Assembly (NCBI GenBank): GCA_018141845.1
Contig: CP073340.1
Coordinates: 1,885,001 to 1,949,000 of the forward strand
Reading direction: 5' to 3'
From: Lachnospiraceae bacterium oral taxon 096
GTDB taxonomy: Bacteria > Bacillota > Clostridia > Lachnospirales > Lachnospiraceae
DNA: 64,000 nt
Positions 7,601 to 16,763 of the stretch are shown piece after piece (the first letter of the stretch is position 1; the number at the start of each line of letters is the position of its first letter). A program made the translations under genes and the position numbers. The notes under the pieces were generated by a model. That model worked only from the letters and a program-made list of their open reading frames with translations, was not told the origin of the DNA and did no database searches.

Positions 7601-7720
7601 GTGAACTACCCATAGTCTAAAGCCTATGGGCTTCCTGCTTCGCTGACCTCGCAACCTACTATCTCCACAGGCGTTAATTCGGGCAGTCCCTGCCCTATTG
7701 TTTTTTCTTATACTACTTGT
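7601..7720 (-). ncRNA. Putative omega/reRNA of the IS605 element
   Basis: TnpB guide RNAs run from the 3' end of tnpB into the right end of the element. The guide is taken from the flanking DNA. Here the 107 nt between the tnpB stop and the element end contain a GGGCA-GGGAC-TGCCC hairpin and the terminal CCCATAG hairpin. The flank that would act as guide begins TACTTTCGGTCTATTTGC. Existence is inferred from the family and the intact tnpB. Confidence 0.55.
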
Positions 7721-8811
7721 CTTAATCCTTCTGCCAATATATTTTTTGCCGCATTGATATCTCTATCGTGTTTTGTATTGCAGAAAGGACACATCCAATC
7801 TCTTACTTTTAGATCTTTTACATTTGTATTTTTATATCCACAACTAAAACATAGCTGGCTACTTGCATAAAATGTATCTATCTTAATATAATTTCTACCA
7901 TTCCATTTTGACTTATATTCCAGTTGTCTTGTCAGCTCATACCACGATACATCGCTTATAGTTTTCGCTAAATTATGATTTTTCACCATATTTTTTATCT
8001 GTAAGTTTTCCGAAACTATCACTTGGTTTTCGTTTATAATTTCGCTTGAAATCTTATGCAGATAATCTTTTCTTGTATTAGCTATTTTCTCATGGCATAG
8101 TGCTATTTGTTTCCTTTTTTTCTGATAGTTCCTACTCCCCTTTGTTTTATTTGCTAATTGTCTTTGTAATCTTGTAAGCTTTTTCTCATATTTTTTAATT
8201 GTCTTCGGATTTTCATATTTCTTCCCATCTGATGTGATACATAAATCTTTTATCCCTAAATCCAATCCTATTTGTCCGTTTGTCTTTACAAGTGGACTAT
8301 GTTCAGTTTCTACAAGAACAGACACATAGTACTTGCCACTTGGTACCTTAGATATAGTTGCTGTTTTTATCCGACCTGAAAATTTTCTATGTAATTTTAT
8401 TTTTACCCTTTTTAATTTTGGCAGCTTTATTCTTCCTCTATCAAAATCTACAGTTATATTCCCATTTGTAAAATTGGTTGTGTATGATTTACGATTACTG
8501 TGCTTACTCTTAAACTTTGGATAACCTGCATGTTCTTTGAAAAACTTTTGATAAGCACTATCCATATTATAAATTGCATTTGTTAAAGCAAATTTATCTA
8601 CTTCTTTTAGCCATTCATAAGCTTTTTTCAGCTCTCTATTGCAATAATTATTACAATCTGTTTTACTGACAGACTTTTTTTCTTTTTCATAAGCATCTTT
8701 TCTGTACGCAAGGGTTTGATTATATACAAAACGACAACAGCCAAATGTCTTTGCTAACTGTATTTCTTGCTCTTTGTTTGGATAAATCCGATATCTATAT
8801 GCCTTTAACAT
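7708..8811 (-). CDS. tnpB: TnpB, RNA-guided endonuclease of IS605 family
   Basis: Miniature RuvC nuclease related to Cas12. The 367-aa length fits. The N-terminal LKAYRYRIYPNKEQEIQLAKTFGCCRFVYN is the canonical start. RuvC residues are present in order: Asp in IGLDLGIKDL, Glu in VIVSENLQIKNM, Asp in KHDRDINAAKNIL. The zinc ribbon is CFSCG...CPFC between the last two. The protein looks functional. It lies 17 bp downstream of the defective tnpA, in the same direction. Confidence 0.93.
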   Translation of the reverse strand: MLKAYRYRIYPNKEQEIQLAKTFGCCRFVYNQTLAYRKDAYEKEKKSVSKTDCNNYCNRELKKAYEWLKEVDKFALTNAIYNMDSAYQKFFKEHAGYPKFKSKHSNRKSYTTNFTNGNITVDFDRGRIKLPKLKRVKIKLHRKFSGRIKTATISKVPSGKYYVSVLVETEHSPLVKTNGQIGLDLGIKDLCITSDGKKYENPKTIKKYEKKLTRLQRQLANKTKGSRNYQKKRKQIALCHEKIANTRKDYLHKISSEIINENQVIVSENLQIKNMVKNHNLAKTISDVSWYELTRQLEYKSKWNGRNYIKIDTFYASSQLCFSCGYKNTNVKDLKVRDWMCPFCNTKHDRDINAAKNILAEGLRQVV

Positions 8812-8828
8812 TAAGCTTACCCGCCTTT

Positions 8829-9234
8829 CTACCCTTGATTTTCTATATATTGCTTTAACATTTCTTCAGAAACATTGCCTACGCTACAAGCAAAATATCC
8901 ATCCGTCCAAAATGTATGTTCTTTCCAAAAATGATTCTTAAGATATTCTGTATGCTTTTTCCATATATGATATGTTGTATAACTCTTAATTAGATTAACC
9001 ACTTTACTTATGGATATTGTAGGCTCAGTTTCTATCATATAGTGTATATGGTCTTTGTCTGTTTCCATATATTTTATGATTATATTACTCTTTGTGCATA
9101 TCTCATAAGAAAATTGTTTTATATAATCTGATATTTCTTTTGATACTAAAAGCTTTTTTCTATACTTACATACAAAAAATAATATGATACTGTAATAAAT
9201 ATTTGTGTCTATTCTTTGATTTCCATACTCCCAT
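8829..9234 (-). pseudogene. tnpA: TnpA (IS200-type HUH transposase), frameshifted
   Basis: The downstream frame encodes METDKDHIHYMIETEP with the HxH motif and the later KSYTTYHIWKKH...FWKEHTFWTDGYF signature. The upstream frame from ATG 9234 gives MGVWKSKNRHKYLLQYHIIF and then hits a stop. Deleting one T from a run of six (9174-9179) joins them into FVCKYRKKLL and a normal 134-aa TnpA. It is either a real +1 frameshift, an assembly error in a homopolymer, or slippage on T6. The first is most likely, in which case the element can move only with help in trans. Confidence 0.8.
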
Positions 9235-9359
9235 AACGCTAGTTATTGTATCACAAATATCTATTTTTTGCTACCTTAACCCACCATCTAAAGCTAGTGG
9301 GATTGCGGTAGCATTATTTCAAAGCTCATTCAAATAACATCTTTCCTGAAATCTTTTAA

Positions 9360-12300
9360 TTCTTCGTCCCCTAAACGGGGAATCCATTAATATTCATCAA
9401 TTAATCAATACAATGCAATACTGATTAATGCCAAAATTCACCGTCTCCTGTTGCGATTGACGATTGATTTTCCATTTTCGTCCCCTAGACGGGGAATCAT
9501 TTTCTAAACGTAGTGGGTAGAATCACTCCCAGATGAATTTAAGAACGTTTCCGTCCCCTAGACGGGGAATCATTTTCTAAACAGCAACAGCGGACAGCAT
9601 TAGAATTGAATTGCAAAGTTTCCGTCCCCTAGACGGAGAATCATTTTCTAAACCTATAAATCCAAATTAGACCAATACAAAGACTCAGATATTAGTTTCC
9701 GTCCCCTAGACGGGGAATCATTTTCTAAACGGAGGTGATAAATGAGTTCTCAACTCAGGGAGACTAGTTTCCGTCCCCTAGACGGGGAATCATTTTCTAA
9801 ACTGAAGAAATGTTAGCGAAGTCTAACATCGGATTACAGTGTTTCCGTCCCCTAGACGGGGAATCATTTTCTAAACGATATGATGATTTAGCTGTTCTAT
9901 TAAATACTACAATTATCAATGTTTCCGTCCCCTAGACGGGGAATCATTTTCTAAACGAACTCTCTAACACTTTCCCATCCATAATTTCTACCAGTTTCCG
10001 TCCCCTAGACGGGGAATCATTTTCTAAACTTTAAAAATGAGTAATTTCTGGGGATGCAAATTGCATCGTTTCCGTCCCCTAGACGGGGAATCATTTTCTA
10101 AACTGCTTTAATCATTGATTCCATAATCTGTTGACATGAGTTTCCGTCCCCTAGACGGGGAATCATTTTCTAAACTAATGAACGAAGCAATCAAGGCAGT
10201 TTTGAGAGTGAACGAGTTTCCGTCCCCTAGACGGGGAATCATTTTCTAAACTGTATTAATTATCACTGCAATTCTTGAGGTGACATTTAGGTTTCCGTCC
10301 CCTAGACGGGGAATCATTTTCTAAACTAATGAAATTCGTTTCGAACAGTCGTCATTTAGGTTTCCGTCCCCTAGACGGGGAATCATTTTCTAAACCTAAG
10401 TCAGGAATCAATCCTTTAGAGATAAACATCGTTTCCGTCCCCTAGACGGGGAATCATTTTCTAAACTGAAATTGTATGTGCCTAATGGATTGATATGAGA
10501 TAAGTTTCCGTCCCCTAGACGGGGAATCATTTTCTAAACATGATGGCAGAAGCAATTAGCAAAGTTGTAGCACTTGGTTTCCGTCCCCTAGACGGGGAAT
10601 CATTTTCTAAACTGAAAGTAGCGAGGATGATCAAGCGTGGTGAGAGTTTCCGTCCCCTAGACGGGGAATCATTTTCTAAACTGTACCATTATCCGCTGAG
10701 AGAAAAGCAAAGATTGCTGAGTTTCCGTCCCCTAGACGGGGAATCATTTTCTAAACTTATTCGCATCTGTAAACGGAAACAACGAATTTGTTACAGTTTC
10801 CGTCCCCTAGACGGGGAATCATTTTCTAAACCATTGATGGGAGCTGCCGCAGGATATGCTCATAAATCTGGATGTTTCCGTCCCCTAGACGGGGAATCAT
10901 TTTCTAAACTGCCAGATTTTACTTGAAAATTTGGCACTTCTCCTGGTTTCCGTCCCCTAGACGGGGAATCATTTTCTAAACTTATTCGCATCTGTAAACG
11001 GAAACAACGAATTTGTTACAGTTTCCGTCCCCTAGACGGGGAATCATTTTCTAAACCATTGATGGGAGCTGCCGCAGGATATGCTCATAAATCTGGATGT
11101 TTCCGTCCCCTAGACGGGGAATCATTTTCTAAACATTGATAACAAGCTTCAAATGCTTGGAATCTATCAAACGTTTCCGTCCCCTAGACGGGGAATCATT
11201 TTCTAAACTGACATTTGGAATGCGGTGAAGGTTGCCCACCTAAGTTTCCGTCCCCTAGACGGGGAATCATTTTCTAAACACAAGTTTGACTTAATTCCGA
11301 CTAAGGATATGAAAGCAGTTTCCGTCCCCTAGACGGGGAATCATTTTCTAAACGAGGAGCTAGATATTGACGAGGATACACATCCTCGTAGTTTCCGTCC
11401 CCTAGACGGGGAATCATTTTCTAAACCAATATTCCTAAATATTGTATATAATGCTCTATAAACGGCTGTTTCCGTCCCCTAGACGGGGAATCATTTTCTA
11501 AACGTATAGTAGGAATCAACCTACTATACCTAATGTTTCCGTCCCCTAGACGGGGAATCATTTTCTAAACATATCCAGAAAATGAGAATGAACGAAATCA
11601 AATAACAGTTTCCGTCCCCTAGACGGGGAATCATTTTCTAAACTTGTGAACTGCGTAACCAGCTTTACCAACATGAGTTTCCGTCCCCTAGACGGGGAAT
11701 CATTTTCTAAACGGATTCTGGAACTCTTTCTCACATTCTTTTTCTACGTTTCCGTCCCCTAGACGGGGAATCATTTTCTAAACTCTTAGAGAACATCCGT
11801 GAGGAGCTTCGTCAAGAAGCTGTTTCCGTCCCCTAGACGGGGAATCATTTTCTAAACTATCCTGATGCCTAATGTGCTAAACTAAAGGTATCGTTTCCGT
11901 CCCCTAGACGGGGAATCATTTTCTAAACAATAAGGAAGTTAATGAAGTATCTGAGTAATAATTATAGTTTCCGTCCCCTAGACGGGGAATCATTTTCTAA
12001 ACACTTCTGAGAGATGGGCTCATCTCTTATGGAGTTAGTAGAGCGTTTCCGTCCCCTAGACGGGGAATCATTTTCTAAACAGTGTGTTATCAATATCTGG
12101 ACATAAACCATCATTCTTATAGTTTCCGTCCCCTAGACGGGGAATCATTTTCTAAACGAGATAGATATTGATTTCAACTGTGAATTCTTTTTAAGAGTTT
12201 CCGTCCCCTAGACGGGGAATCATTTTCTAAACGAGGTGTTAGGTTGGCGTTGGATATTTTCAACGCCGTTTCCGTCCCCTAGACGGGGAATCATTTTCTA

Positions 12301-12378
12301 AACAGAACTCATTGAGGAAATTAGTGAGATAGAAACTATGTTGTTTCCGTCCCCTAGACGGGGAATCATTTTCTAAAC
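9360..12378 (-). CRISPR. CRISPR array, 36-nt repeat, 40 near-full repeats plus one decayed copy, 39 spacers
   Basis: In crRNA sense (minus strand) the repeat starts GTTTAGAAAATGATTCCCCG and ends TCTAGGGGACGGAAAC. It has a CCCC/GGGG stem and the 3' octamer ACGGAAAC, like the ACGAGAAC handle of S. epidermidis type III-A. Full repeats begin at 9547 and recur to 12343. The copy at 9474 differs at its right (plus-strand 5') end, the copy at 9618 has one change, and the copy at 9360 is badly decayed. Decay at the left end puts the leader on the right, so the array is read leftwards like the cas genes. Spacers are 31-44 nt, a spread typical of type III. Two spacers occur twice. Confidence 0.97.
10757..11134. 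repeat. Duplicated two-spacer block within the array
   Basis: The block of two spacers plus repeats at 10757-10909 recurs exactly at 10982-11134. One unique spacer (10910-10945) lies between the copies. Recombination or slippage between identical repeats is the simplest cause, because two independent acquisitions in the same order are improbable. Confidence 0.95.
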
Positions 12379-12548
12379 CCTATCCCTGCAAAGCCTGTGA
12401 ACTTCAGGGGTTGAGAGGCGGTTTTCGGGCTAAAAATTTAACAAGCACTTTTTAGTGCCAAAATCCTGTTCAAACAAGCTCGAAACCCTTGAAAAGCACC
12501 ATTTTAAGCCATCGGGGCAAAACTCAAATTGCCTCATTTACTTTTGAG
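12379..12548 (-). promoter_or_regulatory. CRISPR leader
   Basis: About 170 bp between the first (newest) repeat and the promoter, with no ORF on either strand. It contains short inverted motifs (GCACTAAAAAGTGC and CCCTGAAGTTCACAGG on the minus strand). Position, promoter and intact adjacent repeats identify it as the leader where new spacers integrate. Confidence 0.75.
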
Positions 12549-12577
12549 AGTATAACACAAAAAAATTGCTTTTGCAA
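12549..12577 (-). promoter_or_regulatory. Promoter of the CRISPR array
   Basis: On the minus strand TTGCAA (12577-12572) and TATACT (12554-12549) are spaced by exactly 17 bp. Transcription would enter the leader and array. Confidence 0.8.
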
Positions 12578-12609
12578 ACACTTTATTCATTTATATTTAC
12601 CAATGCCAT

Positions 12610-12641
12610 AAAAAAGACGAGATATTCTTACTGTCTCGCCT
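12610..12641 (-). terminator. Terminator after hflX
   Basis: On the minus strand GGCGAGA pairs with TCTCGTC (one G-U) across an 11-base loop and runs into TTTTTT. It closes the leftward core operon and insulates the CRISPR leader promoter just beyond it. Confidence 0.8.
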
Positions 12642-12711
12642 TTTCTGACATCCATCATCTATAGCTCCATCACTATTCTTAGTTTTTATATTCTACCACT
12701 CTTCCTATCGT

Positions 12712-13965
12712 CTAGCGATATACTTTCTCCACCACTTCACTTGGCACATAGGCCTTTACAGCTATGCCTTCGCCAAGATACTCCTCGCTCAAGAGTTCTC
12801 CATACTTTCGGATTAGCTGAATTTTTCCCGCATCTTTATAGTCAAATATCTTTTCAATATAGACCTTGCGATTGCGAAGAATTTTCTCAAGGAGTTCCTT
12901 AAATTCTTCAATGCCTTCGCCTGTCTTTGCAGAGAGACGCATTGTATAGTCGGCATGAAAATCTCTTGGCATTTCGTCGCCTTCTTTGAGAAGATCTGTC
13001 TTATTGTAGACGGTGATCACTTCTTTTCCGAGGGCTTCCAGCTTTTTTAAGGTGTCGTAAACCACAAGCATTTGGGTGTCCGCCTCAGGATTAGAAGCAT
13101 CAACCAAATGAATAATTAAGTCGGCATACTTTGCTTCTTCCAGTGTCGATTGAAATGCCTCAATTAAGTGATGAGGAAGTTTGCGAATAAATCCTACCGT
13201 GTCGGTCAAGAGGATCTCCTGACCACTTGGAAGAGCAAGTTTTCTTGTTGTTGGATCGAGAGTGGCAAAGAGCTTGTCCTCGGCAAGGATACTTGCTTGA
13301 GTCAAAGTATTGAGTAGCGTAGACTTTCCTGCATTGGTGTAGCCCACAATGGCTGCGACAAACGCATTTGACCTTTCCCTTGCCTGGCGAGCAATCTCTC
13401 TGTGCTTTTTTACTTGGGCAAGTTCTGCCTTTAATAGTCCAATGCGATCGTGAATGAGTCGGCGATCCATCTCGATTTTTTTCTCACCTGGTCCCCTTGT
13501 TCCAATGCCACCACCAAGGCGAGAAAGGGAGGATCGAAGGCCAACGAGTCTTGCTGCTGAATATTTTAATTGGGCAAGCTCAACTTGAATTTTTCCTTCA
13601 CTTGAAGAGGCATGCTTTGCAAAAATATCAAGAATAATCATGGTTCTGTCCATTACCTTGGTGCCCAGTTCATGTTCGAGATTCTTTAATTGTGCCGGAG
13701 AAAGCTCATCGTCACAAACGACACCGGTTGCATCCAGTTCCCAGACTCTCTCTTTAATTTCCTCAATCTTTCCCTTGCCCACATAGGTTCCTGGATGAAC
13801 ACGCTCTCGATTTTGAATCATCCGATCGAGGCTCTCAGCCCCTGCTGTATCGACCAGTTCTGCAAGTTCTTCTAGGGATCGCTCTGTGTCATCATTGTCG
13901 CTTGTTGCCACGCCGACTAAAATCACTCTTTCCTTAACTTCTTCTGTCTGAATTAAATCTGCCAT
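12712..13965 (-). CDS. hflX: GTPase HflX
   Basis: Ribosome-associated GTPase that splits stalled or heat-damaged 70S ribosomes. 417 aa. The N-terminal HflX domain is seen in ELVDTAGAESLDRMIQNRERVHPGTYVGKGK. A glycine-rich linker RLGGGIGTRGPGEKKIE follows. The G domain carries GYTNAGKSTLLNTL (G1), DPTTRK (G2 region), DTVGFIRKLPHHLIEAF (G3) and YNKTDLL (G4). It is last in the leftward run from the carboxypeptidase, 49 bp after the TPR lipoprotein, and is followed by a terminator. Confidence 0.95.
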   Translation of the reverse strand: MADLIQTEEVKERVILVGVATSDNDDTERSLEELAELVDTAGAESLDRMIQNRERVHPGTYVGKGKIEEIKERVWELDATGVVCDDELSPAQLKNLEHELGTKVMDRTMIILDIFAKHASSSEGKIQVELAQLKYSAARLVGLRSSLSRLGGGIGTRGPGEKKIEMDRRLIHDRIGLLKAELAQVKKHREIARQARERSNAFVAAIVGYTNAGKSTLLNTLTQASILAEDKLFATLDPTTRKLALPSGQEILLTDTVGFIRKLPHHLIEAFQSTLEEAKYADLIIHLVDASNPEADTQMLVVYDTLKKLEALGKEVITVYNKTDLLKEGDEMPRDFHADYTMRLSAKTGEGIEEFKELLEKILRNRKVYIEKIFDYKDAGKIQLIRKYGELLSEEYLGEGIAVKAYVPSEVVEKVYR

Positions 13966-14014
13966 ATATTCCTATTCTCTTTCTCTATCTAATACCCAAT
14001 CCTACTTATACTCT

Positions 14015-14800
14015 CTATAATCTTGATTCCAAGAAGGCAATCTCATGTGCAGCCTTGGCATCATCTTGGAAATTGGACTGATATGCCTTAAATAAGTCGA
14101 GTGCTTTTTGATAGTCATGCATATGTTCATAGCAGGCTGCTTGATTAAACAATAGCTCACGATTACTTGCCTCTAAGCCAAGTCCCTTTTCAAACCAAGC
14201 AAGGGCCGTTTGGTAGTCCTCAATCTCATAATAAAACTTTCCAATATAGTCACAAAGCTGAGTGTCCACTTGGCCTTCCTTGCCTGCTGCCGCTGCAAAA
14301 TAGGCCTTGGCCTGCTCAAGATAACTCTGATCACCACTTTCACTGCTCTTTTTTGCCCAAGCCCTGCCAAGCTCTAAAAGTGCCTCCTTGTGTCCAATAC
14401 CTGAATCCTTTAAGGCATTGGTCTCATCAAAGAGAGCCTTCGCCTTATCGAGTTCATTGCCCTCTTTTGAAAGACAAATCACTCGCATATTCTTATATTC
14501 TGTCTTGTCGCCATCGACCTCGCCGAGCAAAGTATAGGTGTGATCTGCCGCTGCATAGTCACCTGCCAGGTATTCTGCCTGTGCACGGTAACGCAAAATA
14601 TCAATTTCTGGAACATTGAGCTTATTTAAATCCTTGACCTTAAGAGCAGCATCAAATTTTTTAATTGCCCCGGCATAATCTTTACTTTCCATCAGGGCAA
14701 CTCCCTCATTTTTTATGCTCTGTTCCTTTTTTGTCTTTCCACTGCAACCAACCAATACCACAGCCACAACAAGCAAGGGAAAAATCCACTTCTTTTTCAT
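14015..14800 (-). CDS. TPR-repeat lipoprotein
   Basis: 261-aa exported lipoprotein. MKKKWIFPLLVVAVVLVGCSGK is a lipoprotein signal with lipobox LVGC, so Cys would be lipidated. The rest is tetratricopeptide-like, with helical pairs such as ALMESKDYAGAIKKFDAAL, YLAGDYAAADHTYTLLG, YEIEDYQTALAWFEKGL and YEHMHDYQKALDLFKAY. TPRs imply a protein-binding role at the membrane. ATG 14800 is chosen because GGGAGAGAATACA precedes it and the signal peptide begins there; the ORF extends 17 codons upstream without reason. It lies 22 bp after dut. Confidence 0.85.
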   Translation of the reverse strand: MKKKWIFPLLVVAVVLVGCSGKTKKEQSIKNEGVALMESKDYAGAIKKFDAALKVKDLNKLNVPEIDILRYRAQAEYLAGDYAAADHTYTLLGEVDGDKTEYKNMRVICLSKEGNELDKAKALFDETNALKDSGIGHKEALLELGRAWAKKSSESGDQSYLEQAKAYFAAAAGKEGQVDTQLCDYIGKFYYEIEDYQTALAWFEKGLGLEASNRELLFNQAACYEHMHDYQKALDLFKAYQSNFQDDAKAAHEIAFLESRL

Positions 14801-14822
14801 TGTATTCTCTCCCTCATTTTCC

Positions 14823-15257
14823 CTAATTTTTTCCTGTTGTGCCAAAGCCACCTCTAGACTCCCTCGTCAATTCCTTGACTTCACAAAAGGAAAGCTTTGG
14901 CTGATGCTCAATAATGCGAAACTGACAAATGCGGTCATTGACACAAATCTTTGTATCTCGCATTGCAAGTGCTGGAAAAAACCATTGATCAGTGTCACCG
15001 CAATAGGTTTCATCAATAATTCCCATAGAATTAGGCTGAATAATGCCAAAGTTTTTAAATGTCGAACTTCTTGGCACAACATGGGCTTCATAGCCGCTTG
15101 GCAATTCCATAGCAACGCCAAGGGGAATGAGGGCAAATTCGCCTGCCTTTAACTCCACATCCTTGGCCACTCGAAGATCAATCCAATCGCTCTTACTCCC
15201 ACCAATATATTCTAAACGCTCAATCTCATCTGAAAAATACTTAATTTTAATTTCCAT
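14823..15257 (-). CDS. dut: dUTP diphosphatase
   Basis: Hydrolyses dUTP to dUMP and pyrophosphate, keeping uracil out of DNA. All five trimeric dUTPase motifs are visible in 144 aa: SDWIDLRV (I), [11 protein letters not shown] (II), [10 protein letters not shown] (III), RICQFRI (IV) and [13 protein letters not shown] (V). The start at 15257 (MEIKIKYF) follows GGAAGAGGAAGAAG. The upstream 18 codons are lysine-rich and overlap scpB, so they are excluded. It overlaps the scpB end by 11 nt. Confidence 0.92.
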   Translation of the reverse strand: MEIKIKYFSDEIERLEYIGGSKSDWIDLRVAKDVELKAGEFALIPLGVAMELPSGYEAHVVPRSSTFKNFGIIQPNSMGIIDETYCGDTDQWFFPALAMRDTKICVNDRICQFRIIEHQPKLSFCEVKELTRESRGGFGTTGKN

Positions 15258-15933
15258 CTTCTTCCTCTTCCTTGATTCCTTCGTCCCCGATTTCTTCTTC
15301 TGGGATTCCAAAGTGATAATTCATCTCTTCTTCGACTTCATGAATAATCTCTGCCTCGGCATCTGGCTCCATCTGGGGAAGTTCTGCCAGAGAACCCACC
15401 CCAAAGCGACGCAAAAACTCCTCTGTCGTCGCCAGTAACACCGGTCTTCCCGGTGCGTCGAGGCGACCAGCCTCATAAATCAAGCCATATTCCAATAGTT
15501 TATTGAGTGCATAGGCTGAGCTCACTCCTCGAATGTGGTCGATCTCTGTCTTTGTCACCGGTTGTTTATAGGCAATAATCGAGAGTGTCTCTAAAACCGC
15601 CTCTGTCAGCACCTGTCGTTTTGGGGTTTTGGCGACACGAATGAGGGCATCATAATATTCTGGGCGTGTGCACATTTGAAAGGCATTTTCTAGCTCAATA
15701 ATCTTCATTGCACTCTGCTCTTTTTCATATCGCTGCATCAAGCTTCTTGCTATTTTCTTTGCCTGATCGACACTACATCCAAGAGCCACACTGAGCTGGC
15801 GTGCCTCTACGGATTTTCCCATAGTAAAGAGCACAGCTTCTATAATTTTTTCCTGCTCAATGGTTTCTTTCTCCATTATGCTGTGCTGTACCTTTTTTTG
15901 TTCGATCTCCTTTTTCTCTGTTCCCTGCTCCAC
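15247..15933 (-). CDS. scpB: Segregation and condensation protein B
   Basis: Winged-helix subunit of the SMC-ScpAB condensin. 228 aa, with the typical [22 protein letters not shown] start, [37 protein letters not shown] (split: [19 protein letters not shown] is diagnostic) and [16 protein letters not shown]. The C-terminus is highly acidic. It starts at a GTG that shares its G with the scpA TAG stop, after GAGGGAGA, so the two genes are translationally coupled. Confidence 0.93.
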   Translation of the reverse strand: MEQGTEKKEIEQKKVQHSIMEKETIEQEKIIEAVLFTMGKSVEARQLSVALGCSVDQAKKIARSLMQRYEKEQSAMKIIELENAFQMCTRPEYYDALIRVAKTPKRQVLTEAVLETLSIIAYKQPVTKTEIDHIRGVSSAYALNKLLEYGLIYEAGRLDAPGRPVLLATTEEFLRRFGVGSLAELPQMEPDAEAEIIHEVEEEMNYHFGIPEEEIGDEGIKEEEEDGN

Positions 15934-16760
15934 TACTTACTCTCCCTCAGTCCTGTCAATGAAATGCCAAGATCCTCCATTTCTTTGATGTCCGTATCTG
16001 TATTCTTTTCAGTTTTACTTTCAATCACCATATCGCCAAAGGTCTCCTCCTGTTTTAGGCAAATCGCACCGACCTTCATTAGCTCCAACACGGCAAGAAA
16101 AGTGACCACTACTTCGAGCTTATTTTTTTGTCTCTCTAAGAGGTCCTTAAACGAGAAATTTCTCCTTCTCCTTGCGTACTTTAATACACTGCTCACCTTT
16201 TCTTCAAGGCTAATACGCTCTCTCTTAATTGTGCCAAATTTGCTCCTTTGCTTATCCATTCGACTATCACTGCGTCTCATCACCCCATCAAAGATTTCCT
16301 TTAATTTGGCTAGGTTCATATCGCCAAACAGGACATCGAGGTCCACTAAAGATTCATATTGCAAAACCTCATTGGGAATGGTCGGCTCTTTGTAGAGATT
16401 TCTTTGGGCAAAAAATTCCTGATTGGCTAGCTCCTTTGCCAATTGGCAATAGCGCTTATGTTCAAGAAGTCGCTCCACTAGTTCTTCTCTTGGGTCAATC
16501 TCCTTGCCTGTCTCCTCATTGATTTCCTTTGGCAGAAGCATTTTTGCTTTGATATCAAGAAGAGTTGCTGCCATCACTAAAAATTCTGATTTTATGTCAA
16601 GATTGTCCTCTTCCATCGTCTCTACATAGTGCAAATACTGTGCTGTGATGTCCACAATCGGAATATCATAGATATCCATTTTGCCCTTTTCAATCAAATG
16701 CAAAAGAAGATCCAGTGGCCCTTCAAATTTCTCTAATTTGTACGAAATTTCTTCCAGCAT
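15933..16760 (-). CDS. scpA: Segregation and condensation protein A
   Basis: Kleisin subunit of the SMC condensin complex. 275 aa. The N-terminus (LEKFEGPLDLLLHLIEKGKMDIYDI) is diagnostic, followed by FLVMAATLLDIKAKMLLP. The C-terminal winged helix is FLAVLELMKVGAICLKQEETFGDM. It precedes scpB with a 1-nt stop/start overlap and follows the metallophosphoesterase by 3 bp. Confidence 0.95.
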   Translation of the reverse strand: MLEEISYKLEKFEGPLDLLLHLIEKGKMDIYDIPIVDITAQYLHYVETMEEDNLDIKSEFLVMAATLLDIKAKMLLPKEINEETGKEIDPREELVERLLEHKRYCQLAKELANQEFFAQRNLYKEPTIPNEVLQYESLVDLDVLFGDMNLAKLKEIFDGVMRRSDSRMDKQRSKFGTIKRERISLEEKVSSVLKYARRRRNFSFKDLLERQKNKLEVVVTFLAVLELMKVGAICLKQEETFGDMVIESKTEKNTDTDIKEMEDLGISLTGLRESK

Positions 16761-16763
16761 TTT

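Larger units (their letters stand above)
7601..9320 (-). mobile_element. IS200/IS605-family element (tnpA defective, tnpB intact)
   Basis: Both subterminal hairpins are visible. On the minus strand the right end carries GCCCATAGGCTTTAGACTATGGGTAGTTCAC (split here for reading: stem CCCATAG/CTATGGG, tail GTAGTTCAC), ending at 7601. The left end carries CCCAC..GTGGG at about 9280-9301. The left tip is uncertain by about 20 bp. Elements of this family insert without target duplication, using the hairpins. It lies between the WYL gene and the old end of the CRISPR array. Its right-end tail TAGTTCAC is shared with the solo TnpB element at 19159. Confidence 0.8.

Noticed and set aside
10540..10926. 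128-aa plus-strand ORF with repeated SFRPLDGESFSK
   Set aside because: It is an accidental frame through CRISPR repeats and spacers. The repeated peptide is the translated repeat, and there is no ribosome binding site.
9360..12378. Array transcribed rightwards
   Set aside because: Repeat decay at the left, a clear leftward promoter at the right, the ACGGAAAC 3' octamer and antisense start-codon spacers all favour leftward transcription.
14167..14619. 150-aa plus-strand ORF
   Set aside because: It is antisense shadow of the TPR lipoprotein gene; its composition is Pro/His/Cys-rich nonsense.
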